A DNA stretch of 64,000 nt from Branchinecta lynchi (lineage: Eukaryota > Arthropoda > Branchiopoda > Anostraca > Branchinectidae), in NCBI GenBank assembly GCA_023053575.1, contig JAKZAP010000021.1:2129790-2193789 (forward strand), given 5' to 3'. The position numbers and the translations under genes were made by a program. This document shows positions 31,301 to 41,876 of the stretch, one piece after another; position 1 is the first letter of the stretch; each line of letters opens with the position of its first letter. A model generated the notes under the pieces. That model searched no databases. It was not told the origin of the DNA and saw only the letters and a list, made by a program, of their open reading frames with translations.

Positions 31301-31812
31301 ACATTTTTAAATATTTCACTACCTCTTTTGTTTATTACTTACAAAACAGTCAATTGGAAAGCTAAGTAACAAACTTGGTACCAGCTAACGGCCAACTGTT
31401 TCAGCGTTCTTCTGGCACAAATAGTTTGTTGCAAATTCAATGTTTTTGTGATTTTTCAATATGCTTCTTCTTTCATTAGGGTATGCTGTTAGTTTGAATG
31501 CTACCTACCGGGTGGACTTGCGCGCCGCTTAGTAAAAGATTGTAAAATTTGAAAGAAGGAACATAAGGAAATATAGATGACAAAAACTGATGACATGACA
31601 AACTGGATCTAAAATAAATGTTATCGGCAAGTAGTTCGCAGTAAAAGCAACCTGGTATGGATCTCAGTGTTTTCTTCGGCGACCGTGCACTGTTAGACGA
31701 CATTCACGTTAGCATGCTTCTACTGTACCAATCCGTGAAGTAAATTTATGTATATATGTAGTGTATATAATATATGTAGTGTTTTTCGTTCATTTATTTT
31801 TCTTTCTTTCAG
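31301..31812. other. No recognised feature upstream of a candidate exon
   Basis: AT-rich. It ends in TTTATTTTTCTTTCTTTCAG, a good 3' splice-site tract. No repeat family recognised. Confidence 0.35.
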
Positions 31813-31929
31813 CCATGGCTAACAGGCTTTTTGCAGCAGCCTACACGCCAAGAGTGAAGTGCTTAGCCCGTCAGAAGAATGAAGAAACAAGACCAATTAT
31901 GCATTTTTTTGCTTTTATCCGAACGGGAG
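31813..31929 (+). CDS. Candidate coding exon (unknown protein)
   Basis: A strong pyrimidine tract ending in CAG (31,810-31,812) leads into CCATGGC, a good animal start context with ATG at 31,815. The frame encodes MANRLFAAAYTPRVKCLARQ and continues Lys/Glu-rich to a consensus donor (GGGAG, then GTAAGC at 31,930). CDS phase at the donor would be 1. I could not find the next exon, and I recognise no family. A chance combination of splice words is possible. Confidence 0.28.
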
Positions 31930-32164
31930 GTAAGCTATGGATTCATAAAAGTCATGTCAGCTTCATTTTATTTTATCAAAGGAATCATCAAGTCAGTTTT
32001 CGTATGTTTGAAAAGGGCAAAACAGCTGACAGTTACGACTATGACGAGTGTGTAAGAACGTGACTGGTAGGCCTTCATTTTTTACAAACAACTGATGTTC
32101 CGTCAGATTGCCGTTGGCACAAAACAAAAATGATGGCGCCAAAGGGATAAGTCATGTAAGATTT

Positions 32165-32775
32165 TTAAAATCGAACTCGACAATGCAAAACGGATACTTC
32201 AGCTTCATTTTATTATAGCAATATTTCGGTTCTTCTTGGCAAGGGTCCTTTTCAGGCTCAAGATGGAAAATGAACTTGTGGAAAAACATTTAAAAATTGT
32301 TTCTTAAATGTCTGATTTTGTGAAATTCTTCCTTGAAATTGCTTGGAGTTAAAGCTGGTGCTGTGATTTCATTTTGGACACGACTGCAGTTTCTGCTGCT
32401 CGATTGGGTCGTTGAAAGGGTGGAGGTTTTTCTGCATTTTGGTTTTGGAATCACCAGTCTCTCCTTCTTCTTTCCAGCTAAGACGGATACTTGTCGGCGG
32501 CATGTCGGAGAGATTTAAAGTTCCGTACTTCGGTGACAGATATCCTTCAGCCCAAGTTGACTGCGAACCATATTTGACAATGCAAAACGGATACGTCAGC
32601 TACATTTTGTTCGAGTTATATTCGGCCCTTCTTGGCAAGGGTTCTCTTTAGGCTCAAGCCGCTCAAGATGGAAAATGAACTTGCGTGGAAACAAGTACAG
32701 ATTCTTCCTTAAATGTCTGATTTTGTAAATTTGTTCCTTCAAAATTGCTTGGAGTTAAAGCTGTTGTGCTGTTGC
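32165..32775 (-). repeat. Two direct H'-type units
   Basis: Unit 1 (about 32,165-32,365) and unit 2 (about 32,555-32,775) share GACAATGCAAAACGGATAC, TTCTTGGCAAGGGT, GATGGAAAATGAACTTG, TTAAATGTCTGATTTTGT and ATTGCTTGGAGTTAAAGCTG. On the minus strand each has CCTTGCCAAGAAG and CCGAA(A)TAT, with the hammerhead core degraded (CTGAAAAGG / CTAAAGAG). They lie head-to-tail about 390 bp apart, like pseudo-LTRs. Confidence 0.6.
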
Positions 32776-32801
32776 AACACAGGAAATAAAAGGCTAAATG
32801 G

Positions 32802-33175
32802 AACAAGACCAAAGGTTTCGATGGGATCCCAAAAATTCAATATCTGATCCAGACAACTGGGGATTGTCTTAGCCAGATCCAGTCTTCGCCAGACTCCTTG
32901 AACATCTTCACTATTAATATTCAGAAACAGATTAAGGCCAAATAGCTAATCATCTGAGAAAACCAAGTTCAGATAAGGATTCAGCATGTGTGTTTACCCC
33001 TATAAGTCATATCTGATTTGACGAAAAGTTCCTGCCAGATCTGCCAATTTCCCGGTTTCGGCCCAACTCCAGAACTACTTGTCCGGCGAAAAAAGAAAGC
33101 TCAAAAACGAACTCAGTGTATCTTACGCTTTTGCGAAGTCATAGTTCCTCCACTTACGTTTTGAGATCCCAAAAA
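32802..33175 (-). mobile_element. F-family element, copy F5 (internally deleted)
   Basis: Both ends are present (AACAAGACCAAAGGTTTCG then ATGGGATCCC; CTTACGTTTTGAGATCCC) but only 374 bp long with about two subrepeats, so most of the array is missing. Confidence 0.8.
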
Positions 33176-34004
33176 CAGCAGGAAAAAGCAATTCGCGTTG
33201 TTGATGCTGACGCTCATACCATCATTTCAGTATAGAAAGTCAAGAGTCGTCAATTCAGTGGGGGGGGGGGGGGAGGGGCAAAGATCAATTCGTTACCAAT
33301 TTAAAGTAATTTGTTTTTATCTCAAAGTAACATCACTACTTTCCTTTTCTCCTTTAGAAACACATTTAAGGGTCAAATAATAGTAACAAGAGGAAGATTT
33401 TGCGCCCTCCGAAATCCAAGTGGGCCATGATCCCTTCCCCCTCTACATGGCGCCTTTGCAGTAGCCCCTGAGAAATGTTTCGAATGATTTCCCCTCTCCC
33501 GATTCTTGAAACCAATGGTCAGTCCCTTCTCATTAATATCTTCCCCGCACGCCCGTTACTTTTATGTGTCACCGTTTTGGCGCGACGTTTTCTATTAGAA
33601 ATGGCTGACTCAGCTGCAGTAAACAAGGACGCAAAGGGAGCCGTTTGTTTAGTCTCGCCGGTACAATGGAGACTAGGGAGACGCCACAGACCTGGAGTTC
33701 AATACGGGGAAAAGGGCAACCATTGCACTAAAGAGGCTGTTCTCGCCTGTGTTGCCACTTTTAAGGCAGCTCTTGAGAATATTCCACGAAGATTTTTCAT
33801 GCAGATCAAGATTTATTTTTCAAACAGATTTGTATATCCGGCCCGACCCGACCAAACAAAAAAGATTATGTTTATTTTACAGGTATACAAATCAGGTAAA
33901 AGGTTACGACCACTCTTGACATGCCAAAATGGCCAGGATCATACTTTAAAAAATAGGGTATTCCCCGACCGGAACAAGACACTTCCGAAGCCACGTTGAC
34001 ACAC
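33176..34004 (+). other. Open frame of 174 codons, uncertain
   Basis: The frame 33,475-33,999 is the longest outside the satellite. The translation has a hydrophobic start, then GRRHRPGVQYGEKG, and a basic C-terminus. No domain recognised. No splice or polyadenylation context decides the matter, and one frame of this length is within what chance could give in 64 kb. Also holds a poly-G run at 33,259-33,275. Confidence 0.2.
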
Positions 34005-34330
34005 CCGACCAGGGGCGGGGGGAGACGCCCCACCCTCAATGTTGTTGACCAGTCGGTAGAAAATAGCGGAGCGCCGCGGGTTTTCGTAAAAATAGTCGAT
34101 TTTCTATAAGTAATAGTCGATTATACTTCAAAACAATCGGTTTTTCGTAAAAATGGTAGATTTTTTTCTTAGAGACAGTTGATTCTTCATACAATCAGTA
34201 GATTTTTCGTCATAAGAGTAGTTTTTCTCTTAAAAACAGTAATTTTTCTGCAAAAACAGTCATTAAAACTGACCAGCCAGTCGGTAAATGCCTTGCCCCC
34301 CCCCCCAAACATTCTGGCTAGTAAGTTCAA
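34005..34330. repeat. Dispersed repeat S, copy S2, with internal 35-bp-like units
   Basis: GGAGCGCCGCGGGTTTTCG, CAGCCAGTCGGTAAATGCC, TTGCCCC and ATTCTGGCTAG match S1. Between them, variants of AGTCGATTTTTCGTAAAAA repeat about seven times. GGGGCGGGGGGAGACGCCCC at the left is a near palindrome. Confidence 0.5.
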
Positions 34331-35224
34331 TAACACTGAAAAAGGAAAAAATCCACCTAATTCAAATTCCTAATGACATAGACACAATCTTCAGGAAGCT
34401 GAACCGGCGAAATCCGTTTGTTACGAAATTGGAAAACCACAATGCGTGAATAAATGCATTAGCTCCACTTCGCGTCATTTAAAAAAGCAGCAGGACTTTA
34501 TTGATCTGTTGCAGTTTGGAAAAACTTCAATCTAGAGGTTAAATTAACTACCGTGACCTTTGGATAGGCAAACAAATTAAAGATTAGGAAGTGTTAATTC
34601 AGTGTGTTAATATGTGTATCTTACTCATACTCCGCTGTTATCCAAAACGTGGGTCACAAATAAATAAATGAATAAAAAATAATGATTTTTCTAGGTCATA
34701 TTAGCCTAATGAAACTGTTATTTGAACAAACATGAAACCTCAAACTATTCCAAGGTCAAAATGTGAGATTGTTTTAACTTGAAAAGCCTCTCCTCCAGTT
34801 CTCTGTACACTTTGCGACGATAGACTTGGACTAACTAATCCTCTTGGGGATTTAAGATTTAAACCCCTTTTAACACTCTTTTTGCATTTGAAGAATTAAA
34901 TCTGAAACTGCCTACGCTACCTGCACTAACAGGTCCACCGCGCTGGCTCTGGAACACTGCTACCTTATATTATACTGTCCGGCTAATTTCTGGGTCATTA
35001 AAGCAATATCCAAGTAGGTATAGTAACCTGAATAGCGCTATGAGCGATGTTTCCGTCTAAATACATACGCCTGTTCAAATAGGAACCTCGTGTCAATGCA
35101 GCGTTTGGTGCTGCCACGCTGATACAGTCTTTCGAGTTTCTAAAGATCAGAAAAAGTGTTCTTAGCACTACTTGAAGTACACGAGGACAATTTGACGCCC
35201 ATTATAATGTAAAAAGCTTTTAAA
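34331..35224. other. No recognised feature
   Basis: About 0.9 kb of AT-rich sequence without family members or credible frames. Confidence 0.4.
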
Positions 35225-35330
35225 TCTATGGACGGACAGCATTGGTCCTCGAACTAACAGTAAGCAGTCATAATAGTTGTACTCCTCAATCTTGAGGGAA
35301 ATAAATGAATAATAAATAAATAAATAATAG
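35225..35330 (+). pseudogene. LINE 3' tail (TACTCCTCA family)
   Basis: GTACTCCTCAATCTTGAGGG then AAATAAATGAATAATAAATA: the same tail as at 37,205-37,362 and 3,640-3,815. Confidence 0.5.
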
Positions 35331-36149
35331 AACAAAACGTGTTCTTTTGAAGAAAAGTTGTTTCTTCAGCTTCCAACAAAGTAGAACTTTAGTTCTACCC
35401 GTGGCAACCCTGGTGACGCTGCTCCTTTTCTTGGCCCGCTGGCGGAACTAATCAAGCGATCTGATTGGCCCTGCATAAGCGAGAATAGAAGGCGAGTCTA
35501 TTCTCCTTATTCAACTGATTACAACGCGCTCCGAGGAATAGAGGAATCTGTAATAAACCTTATACGCCGTAATACACCTTATTGAACAATGCTTAAGAGG
35601 GAGGAAGGGTCGGTACTTCTGATTCACCAACAGATTTTTCCAAGTTTAGTGTTTGTTTTTGTCTTGGGTTGATGGGATTGTCAGTTCTGACCTGATGATA
35701 GCCGAGATATGAGTGGCTTACCAAACTGAATCGTCCGTCGAGCTCAACAACCATTTACGCGAAAACGTGCCCTCGCTCTTTTTTCTTTGTGACTTTGTTT
35801 TGTTGTTTTATGATATTAGTTGTATTTGATCGAAGTTCGAAGTTACCTTCAAACTCAAGGGTCTCTGTTTAAATACCGTTTTTGGTCGCCGGTCACAGTT
35901 CCTTTGTCCTTCAACTTGTTTCTGGAAAACGATGATTTCCACTGAGTGCGGATATCGCAGCCTCGTTCCCTGGTTTAAACCAGACTATTACCACCATCTA
36001 CAAGAAACCTTCGAACTGAAAAACGTCCACACGAGCGCGACTAAAGACAACCTTCAATTATTTGTCCTCTGCCCGATTTTGACAACCCTGCAAGGACTGG
36101 CAATGAAATGGCGTAGTAGTCGCAATTAGTATGAGTAGTAGTATGGCTA
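35331..36149. other. No recognised gene
   Basis: GTGGCAACCCTGG at 35,400 resembles a hAT end, but no partner was found. A 65-codon frame (35,932-36,129, +) has a plausible composition but no domain or splice support. Confidence 0.3.
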
Positions 36150-36432
36150 CTGCATGATCAGCGACCCCATTTGATTTTGTTTTCACGTAGCGCCCACTGC
36201 ATGATCAGCGACACTATTTGAGTTCGTTTCCATGCAGTTGCCACTGCATGATTACGACCTTTGTCCAATTTCGTTTTCATGCAGCGGCCACTGCATGATC
36301 AGCGACCCCATTTGATTTCGTTTTCATGCAGCGGCCACTGCATGATCAGGGACCCCATTTGATTTTGTTTTCATGCAGCGGCCACTGCATGATCAGCGAC
36401 CCCATTTGATTTCGTTTCCATGGAGTGGATAG
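36150..36432 (+). repeat. 47-bp minisatellite, 6 units, hairpin at each junction
   Basis: TGCATGATC starts at 36,151, 36,198, 36,245, 36,292, 36,339 and 36,386, exactly 47 bp apart. Each unit reads ACTGCATGATCAGCGACCCC, ATTTGAT, TCGTTTTCATGCAGCGGCC. CATGCAG and CTGCATG across each junction form a 7-bp stem with a 6-nt loop. Just after the array, GATCAAATGGGGT at 36,431 is an inverted piece of the unit. Confidence 0.92.
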
Positions 36433-36724
36433 ATCAAATGGGGTATTGATGATTATGGGGTAACACAAAAAACTTTCACAGAAGGGCTGAAAATATTCTT
36501 GTAGCCTAAATCACAACGTTCTCCTTTTTTTCAAAAGTGTCCCTATATTTAAATTCCAGAGTGGAAGGCCAAAAGGAAGTCCGCTATTGCGTGTGACCCA
36601 CGAAATATTTATTTTTCGGCAATCGTTTACCGTTGTAGTTGCTCAACTTTCAAGCAGAGGTACGGGCACGTAGAGATACCACAAATCAGAAAGAAAAAGT
36701 TCACTCGATGAAAACCTATTATAA

Positions 36725-36802
36725 TGAATAGTGGCGCAACGAAGTAACGCATTTTTGTCGGATCATCAACCCTCTAAGTGATTAAGTGATGGGAATCCAG
36801 AC
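36725..36802 (-). mobile_element. A-family fragment
   Basis: AACGAAGTAACGCATTTTTG and CTAAGTGATTAAGTGATGGG match the left-inner part of A3 in reverse. TATGGGAATCCAGACTAGT is then directly repeated (36,788-36,822). Confidence 0.55.
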
Positions 36803-37204
36803 TAGTATGGGAATCCAGACTAGTTAGTGGTTCCCAACCTTGTCCGTACCGCGTAACCCTGATCAAAATTCATAAAGGTTGCGTACCGCTAATCAAGGTT
36901 CAAAAAGATTCTGTACCCCTTTTTTGACGAATTGTTGTTTCAATATTTCTTTTACCCAGATCAGACGTCGAAAGACGATATTTATTGTCTTTATTGTGCG
37001 ATGGCCCTCGGGCTTTAAGTAATATATATCATATCCTATCATATCATGGGGAACCTCCTTGGGTTCCCCATTTCTTTCGGTAATTCACAGTTGGTTTCCA
37101 ATTTTAAAGTAAAAGACCCAGTTTTAGTTTTAAGGAAAAAGACGACCAACTTTTATAAAGAAGCTTCGGTAGCCCTCCAAACCCACAACCTGTACCCATT
37201 TTTT

Positions 37205-37362
37205 AACAAGTGATTAATATAGTGCGTAACTTAGTTGTCAAAATCGTGTGTATTTTTTGTAGTATTTATGTGTTAATGATTGCACCAGATAGTTTAGGCA
37301 TAGTTCTGTTTTATACAATATTTTGTACTCCTCAGTTCCGAGGGAAATAAATAAATATATAA
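37205..37362 (+). pseudogene. LINE 3' UTR fragment with (AAAT)n tail
   Basis: GTGCGTAACTTAGTTG, TTTTTTGTAGTATTTATGTG, AGTTTAGGCATAGTTCTG, TTGTACTCCTCAGTTCCGAG, then AAATAAATAAATATAT. Same family as 3,640-3,815. Confidence 0.6.
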
Positions 37363-37437
37363 ATATTGTCATCAATGGTAATGCATGTTAATCTGAGATT
37401 GCGTACGATGGGGTATCTGACTTTGAGGACAGTGGTG

Positions 37438-38615
37438 AAACTGTGTTAGGGGACTCAATAAGTGCTCAAGCGCTCAGACGTGGAGTATAAAAGTAAAATG
37501 TTTATCACATTTAATATACAAACAGCTTTAGAACATCCCTCATCCCCAATAACCAAACAAGTATTGAAATAATCTAATTTGTAATCATCCTACTTTAAAA
37601 GCTTTAAATGTAAACAAATCGCCAGTATAAATCCAAAGAAATGTTGAAGATCTTGCACCAATAGCATTGGTTCGGACACTGAGTGGTCTGCTAACCAGTC
37701 CCACCCTTTAAATCTCTTTTCCATTAGCAAGGTAATAAGAAGTGCAATAAACCAATCGTAGCAGCCTAATGCCCCCTTTGTCACAAATCATTAAGAACAG
37801 CATAGCATCGATCATACGACAAAACAGCCAAGTTTCCAACTGTTCATTAAAGATTAAAGTACGTCGCGTCGTCTTATTTGTTGCTGTTACACCAAATCCT
37901 CATCCATAGATATATCTCCCCAAATATACAAGAGTTGAACTTGAGAGTTGAGACCTGTCTTAGACAAACTTAACTCATGGGAAATCTGGGCCCAGCTGCC
38001 CATGAACGGAGGGGGGGGGGGGGGGTCGGGACCCATCAAAATGAGTATTATAAAATGCGTATACCAGCTTAGAGTTTGATTCCAGTCACGGGTCAAAAAC
38101 CTTTTCAGGCGCAATTTGGGGTCACTTGCCCATAAACGGGGACAGTGGGGTGGTTAACAAAAGAGACCCCAATGCTCACAATCTTACCAAGTTCCAACTT
38201 GATACCTGATAATTCCTGTCACAGGTAATAAACTTTATTCCTGGGCAATCTGGGACCAGTTGCCAATGAACGGGGTGGGTAGGGGAGATGCAACTTTAAA
38301 AGCAATTCCCCATCCCTAGGATCTACATGTCCAAGGAATTTCATCGTCCTATGTCCAGTTCTGGTCAAGTTATGAACATTATTCACTGGCCAATCTGGGC
38401 CCATTTGCCCCTAAACCGGGTTGGGGTGGGGGGTGGGACCCCCCAAAAGGCACAACTAGACCCCAATACCCACAAGTGTGCCAAGTTTGAACTTGATAGT
38501 TGCACTCGTTCACGAGTTTTGAGTTCCACAAAATATGGTGAAAACCGAAAACCGGAAACCGAAAGCTGCTTCAGTCATCGCAATAGTGGATTGTTCCAAG
38601 GAACACTCCACTAAA
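37438..38615 (+). repeat. R3 repeat, copy R3a, with GC-rich internal units
   Basis: Begins around GCTCAAGCGCTCAGACGTGG and ends ATTGTTCCAAGGAACACTCC then ACTAAA; both ends recur at 52,312 and 53,848. The right half holds four or five units of roughly 100-150 bp with (C/G)TGGGCCCAGTTGCCCATGAA, a G-run, and ACAACTAGACCC-like text, all in one orientation. Non-coding. Confidence 0.7.
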
Positions 38616-38735
38616 AACGAATAAAGCGAGGTTTTAAAGCTATAGACTAACTTGAATTTGGGACCTTTCGCGTACCCCTCGCCAGGGTCTCTCGTACCCC
38701 TCTGGGTACGCGTGCCCACCGGTTGGAAACCACTG

Positions 38736-39557
38736 ATCTAGACTGTCACATCTCAGCGCTATTTGGATAAATAACAACAATTACAAGTAGCAAACTGTGT
38801 TAGAATCTCCGTAAGTATTTCCTAGTACAACGAGATAAATTCAAGCGATCATGTCTCTGATTATATACCTGTTTTATGTAGTACCCAATAAACGAAGGAA
38901 TGAATATCCCCTCTAGACAGCTCACCCCCTGTTACGACTTCCAGGCCGGATCGTGCCCATCCCTTCTTGCCTCCAGACTTTCCCCGATCTGTCTTCTTCC
39001 TATGGAGTTTGCATAACTCCAGGGGGATTAACCTGGAGGTCGTTGAAATATTTGGCCATTTAAACACGACTTCAACCGAGACTTGAACACATGTCTGCTG
39101 AAACAGCAATCCGACAAATCTGCCATTTATGCAACCTCGTCGCCCCCGAGGTCGAGAAGTACTAACATTTTGACAGAAGGGGGATTGTTGCGGGAAGATT
39201 AGATTAGATTATTTTACTGCTAAATTACATAATAACCCATCATGATAGGTAGCCGCCCATGAGAAGACATAAATGCACTGGCACTGGGCGGTTACCACAA
39301 ACTACTTCAGCTTAACTTAAACAATAACTTAATTTCATTTCAACACTAATTAATCAAATTTGTGTTTACATATAAGACACAATAGAAAAAAGAAAAAAAA
39401 AGAAGAATGAAAATAAATAAATAAATAAAGCTTGCAGAGCGTCCGATTCCAGAGCATAGGCCGCCCATTACTTCCTTGGTATCGGAAAATAAATACTGTT
39501 TTTAATTTCGTTCGCAAAGCATAAGTACTCCTTCAGGCCAATCTGGTTGGGAAACAA
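38736..39557. other. No recognised gene; possible LINE tail
   Basis: A minus-strand frame at 38,861-39,109 shows no domain. At 39,198-39,450 GATTAGATTAGATT and a later AAATAAATAAATAAA run bracket a segment that may be a reversed retrotransposon tail. Confidence 0.3.
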
Positions 39558-39917
39558 TTAAAGGACCCGTCTTACCTATAATACTAACGCAACCTACTTC
39601 CATATTCACTAAATTTCTAAACCCGCAGACCGCAATTTCGTACGGTAGAGTCTCATCCCTCTAGCAAAACCACGCTGATTTTCTCACTTGCCGTGTTTTG
39701 CTACCTTTGATGTGTATCACGCTGTCGACGGTTGTCTGCGAAAAAACCGGTAACGTAAATCGTTTCAACGTTTTCGCTATAAGTCAACGGGCTTCGGAAA
39801 AGGCTTAAAACAGCCGAAACCGTGGGTTATTTGTTGAAAGCACAGCCTAGTTTTAAAGTGTCCAAATTTTTTAAAATACTGTAAGTTGAAGAGGAAATAG
39901 TGCGAGGGGTCCTTTCA
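39558..39917. mobile_element. B-family MITE, copy B3
   Basis: Left TTAAAGGACCCGTCTTACC; right GTGCGAGGGGTCCTTTC. Same body as B2 in reverse (GCTACCTTTGATGTGTATCAC, AAAAACCGGT, AGCACAGCCTAG). 360 bp, non-coding. Confidence 0.75.
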
Positions 39918-40004
39918 GAAATGGTTCAAAACGGATCAATCTGGATTGCACATTTGTTTCTTCCAACAGTATCCAGCAATCTGGACTACGAATTCGCTTC
40001 TACT

Positions 40005-40112
40005 AGCAACAGCCTGACGAGGACCAAAAAAAAAAAAAAAAAGGGCAAAAAGCGTCAAAATATCGCTGACGAATACCGTAGCTGACTTCGTTCGCAAAAC
40101 ATTTCTGAAAAG
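40005..40112 (+). repeat. Degenerate H repeat with expanded helix-II loop
   Basis: CAACAGCCTGACGAGGACC is intact, then a run of 17 A replaces the usual loop; GGGC, TCAAAATATCGCTGACGAA follow. So CAGC, CTGACGA and TATCGCTG survive, but the GAAA box is changed to CAAA. Inactive as a hammerhead if the model is right. Confidence 0.5.
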
Positions 40113-40324
40113 AAGGGCTGTCATATCGGTGAAATTTTCATGATTTGAGAAAGCTTTATTTTCTTTTTTTTTAAATCATACAGACGAAAGAACGGACGTC
40201 ACTGGTATCGCGTCAATCGGGTTTTGGAATCCCACGAAGGCGGTGCCGATCAGACACTGGGATAAACACGCGTTCCGTGCATCCCAAAAAACAACGGTCA
40301 CAGAATAAAATAGAAGAATAGAAT

Positions 40325-40330
40325 TTTATT
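40325..40330 (-). terminator. Polyadenylation signal AATAAA
   Basis: On the minus strand AATAAA follows the stop of the candidate peptide gene by 114 nt. The sequence downstream (TTCTGTGACCGTTGTTTTTTG) is GU/U-rich, as expected after a cleavage site. Confidence 0.45.
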
Positions 40331-40443
40331 TTTTCAAAAGTAGCGTCACAGCGTTACCGCCGAATTTGACCGTAATACAAAATGATGAATAACATAACAC
40401 TATACTCTTGTCACGAAGGAAAAAAACACTAAAAAGGACAAAA

Positions 40444-40542
40444 TTATCGGTTATGGTACAACTCAACAAATGCTGGAGCAAAACTCCTTCTATATCTTTC
40501 ATGAAAAGGGGCCACAGGGGCTGGCTTGGTGGATTTCTCTCG
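40444..40542 (-). CDS. Candidate secreted-peptide gene, last coding exon
   Basis: The frame opens directly after an acceptor (TATTAGACCCCAG, AG at 40,544-40,543) behind the tract TTCTCCCACCCCCCTATTCT. It fits the phase-0 donor of the upstream exon 191 nt away. It adds 32 residues, REKSTKPAPVAPFHERYRRS then a Phe/Ala/Tyr-rich end, and stops at 40,444. RR at overall residues 75-76 is a possible second processing site. A 3' UTR of about 0.11 kb leads to AATAAA. The exon link is my inference; transcript data would decide it. Confidence 0.42.
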   Translation of the reverse strand, partial: REKSTKPAPVAPFHERYRRSFAPAFVELYHNR

Positions 40543-40733
40543 CTGGGGTCTAATACGTATAAGAGAATAGGGGGGTGGGAGAATATTACGTAATCGAGGA
40601 ACAGATAGGGTTTTAATACCGAAATCGATGCTAAGGCGGGTTCATTCGGGTCACGAGAGTTGACGTTCAGGTCATGACGTGGGTCGAGAGCGAGACAGAG
40701 AATGTTGCGAAATTGTAATTAAAAAACACTTAC

Positions 40734-40904
40734 AATATGATCATCTATTCCTGTCCTTCTTTTCCTTCTTGTGTGCTTGATATCTTGTTTGATTGTGTTC
40801 CACGTTGAAATTCCCGCTACTTCATCATATTTTTCTTCTTCTTCACCAACTGGGCACCCCATCGTCAAGTTACATATGGCTAACATAATTACAAGATATC
40901 GCAT
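40734..40904 (-). CDS. Candidate secreted-peptide gene, exon with signal peptide
   Basis: ATG at 40,904 opens a 57-codon frame ending exactly at a consensus donor (ATT|GTAAGTG, 40,733). The exon begins 41 nt upstream at an acceptor with a strong tract (GTTTTTCTTTCCAG; exon start 40,945), which implies a 5' untranslated exon further upstream. The protein starts MRYLVIMLAICNLTMGCPVG, a good signal peptide (short basic n-region, hydrophobic core, small residues near 16-20). An acidic EEEEKYDE stretch and the furin-type site RRKRR (residues 46-50), then TGIDDHI, follow. This is the layout of a peptide-hormone or similar secreted precursor. No known family recognised; a toxin or growth-factor prodomain is not excluded, but the chain after the signal is cysteine-poor. 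Confidence 0.5.
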
Positions 40905-40944
40905 AATGCCACAGGAAGCCGAAGCAGGATCTTACTGCTTTTGC

Positions 40945-41268
40945 TCTGGAAAGAAAAACAAAATTTACACTATTTGCTCTGTAAAAAAAACAATAAGTTT
41001 AGACTACATGATAACTTTTGAAGATCACTCTGTGAGGCCTGCATAAAAAAAAAATAAGCTGGAAAATTATTTACTGGAAGCCTTAAAAATTTTTTTCCAT
41101 TTTTTTTCCGGGGGGGGGGGGGGTCAGTTAAGTATTGAGAAACGGCTTATGAGGGGATGGGGCTCTTCAGAAAATGGCTGGGGAGAAACTGAAAAAATAT
41201 TGGTTATGACGAAACATTAGTAGGCCTGCGCCTTTTTGTGTTGATTCCCTTCACTTTTCAGGCGAAAA
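40945..41268. other. Presumed upstream intron; no further exon seen
   Basis: On the minus strand this would be the intron before the signal-peptide exon. It holds a poly-G run of 14 at about 41,111-41,124 and A-runs. I cannot place the first exon or promoter. Confidence 0.3.
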
Positions 41269-41876
41269 GAATCTTTTAAAGTTCACTGGGCACATCAAAT
41301 TACCCCAATCCCACTCTGTAACAACCTAGGAACAATGCTTACCCCCTAGATCGGCAGCTTTTTCAACAGTTTCCTCTCCGTGATATTTCAAAGCGTAATT
41401 TTTTGGGCCAGTACATTCTCCATTTACTAGCTTGGAAAAAGATAAAAGTGATGTTTCCTATAATATTTAGTAGATCTTTATTTTATGCATAAATCAGCTT
41501 GTATAATTCAGATTTGAATAGTTTATTTGTTTTTGAATGATTTGTGTAGCTATGTTATTTTTTACAAGCTTACTTCATATTCTGGTACATTTGATTAAGC
41601 AAGCTAATCAATCTTCACAAGACTATTCCACAAAGAAAAACTTTTAATAGGCACTTTGAAACACTAGAACAATCAGGTAAACTGCATCTGCGGCTTGACT
41701 TTGGTGACATCTCAAATATATCCTTTTCTATCAAGCATTGCTGGGTGTTTTTGAATTTCCCGCCAAGATATCCCAGCTCCTAAGATTTGGATCGCCGAAA
41801 TGCCAGAGAGGTAAAGACAAGGGATAACAAGAAAACGGCCGATTTTCGTAGCGCCTTCTAAAGAAAGTCGGAAATG
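41269..41876 (-). repeat. Dispersed repeat D, copy D2
   Basis: Reverse-complement counterpart of 2,256-2,878, from GAATCTTTTAAAGTTCACTG to AAGTCGGAAATG. About 608 bp with scattered indels. No flanking duplication seen. Confidence 0.7.

Larger units (their letters stand above)
36825..38735. mobile_element. U: hAT-like composite element (1.9 kb)
   Basis: The left TAGTGGTTCCCAACC and, inverted, the right GGTTGGAAACCACTG correspond to the widespread hAT end CAGTGGTTCCCAACC. Sub-terminal CGCGTAACCC / GGGTACGCG also pair. Flanks contain CTAG on both sides but do not match as an 8-bp duplication. Inside are a LINE tail (37,205) and an R3 array (37,438). No transposase frame. Confidence 0.5.

Noticed and set aside
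33475..33999. 174-codon open frame as a gene
   Set aside because: No recognisable domain, splice or polyadenylation evidence; one such frame in 64 kb read in six frames is plausible by chance. Kept only as an uncertain note.
36150..36432. CRISPR array
   Set aside because: Units are contiguous 47-bp tandem repeats without unique spacers, in eukaryotic repeat-rich DNA, with no cas genes.
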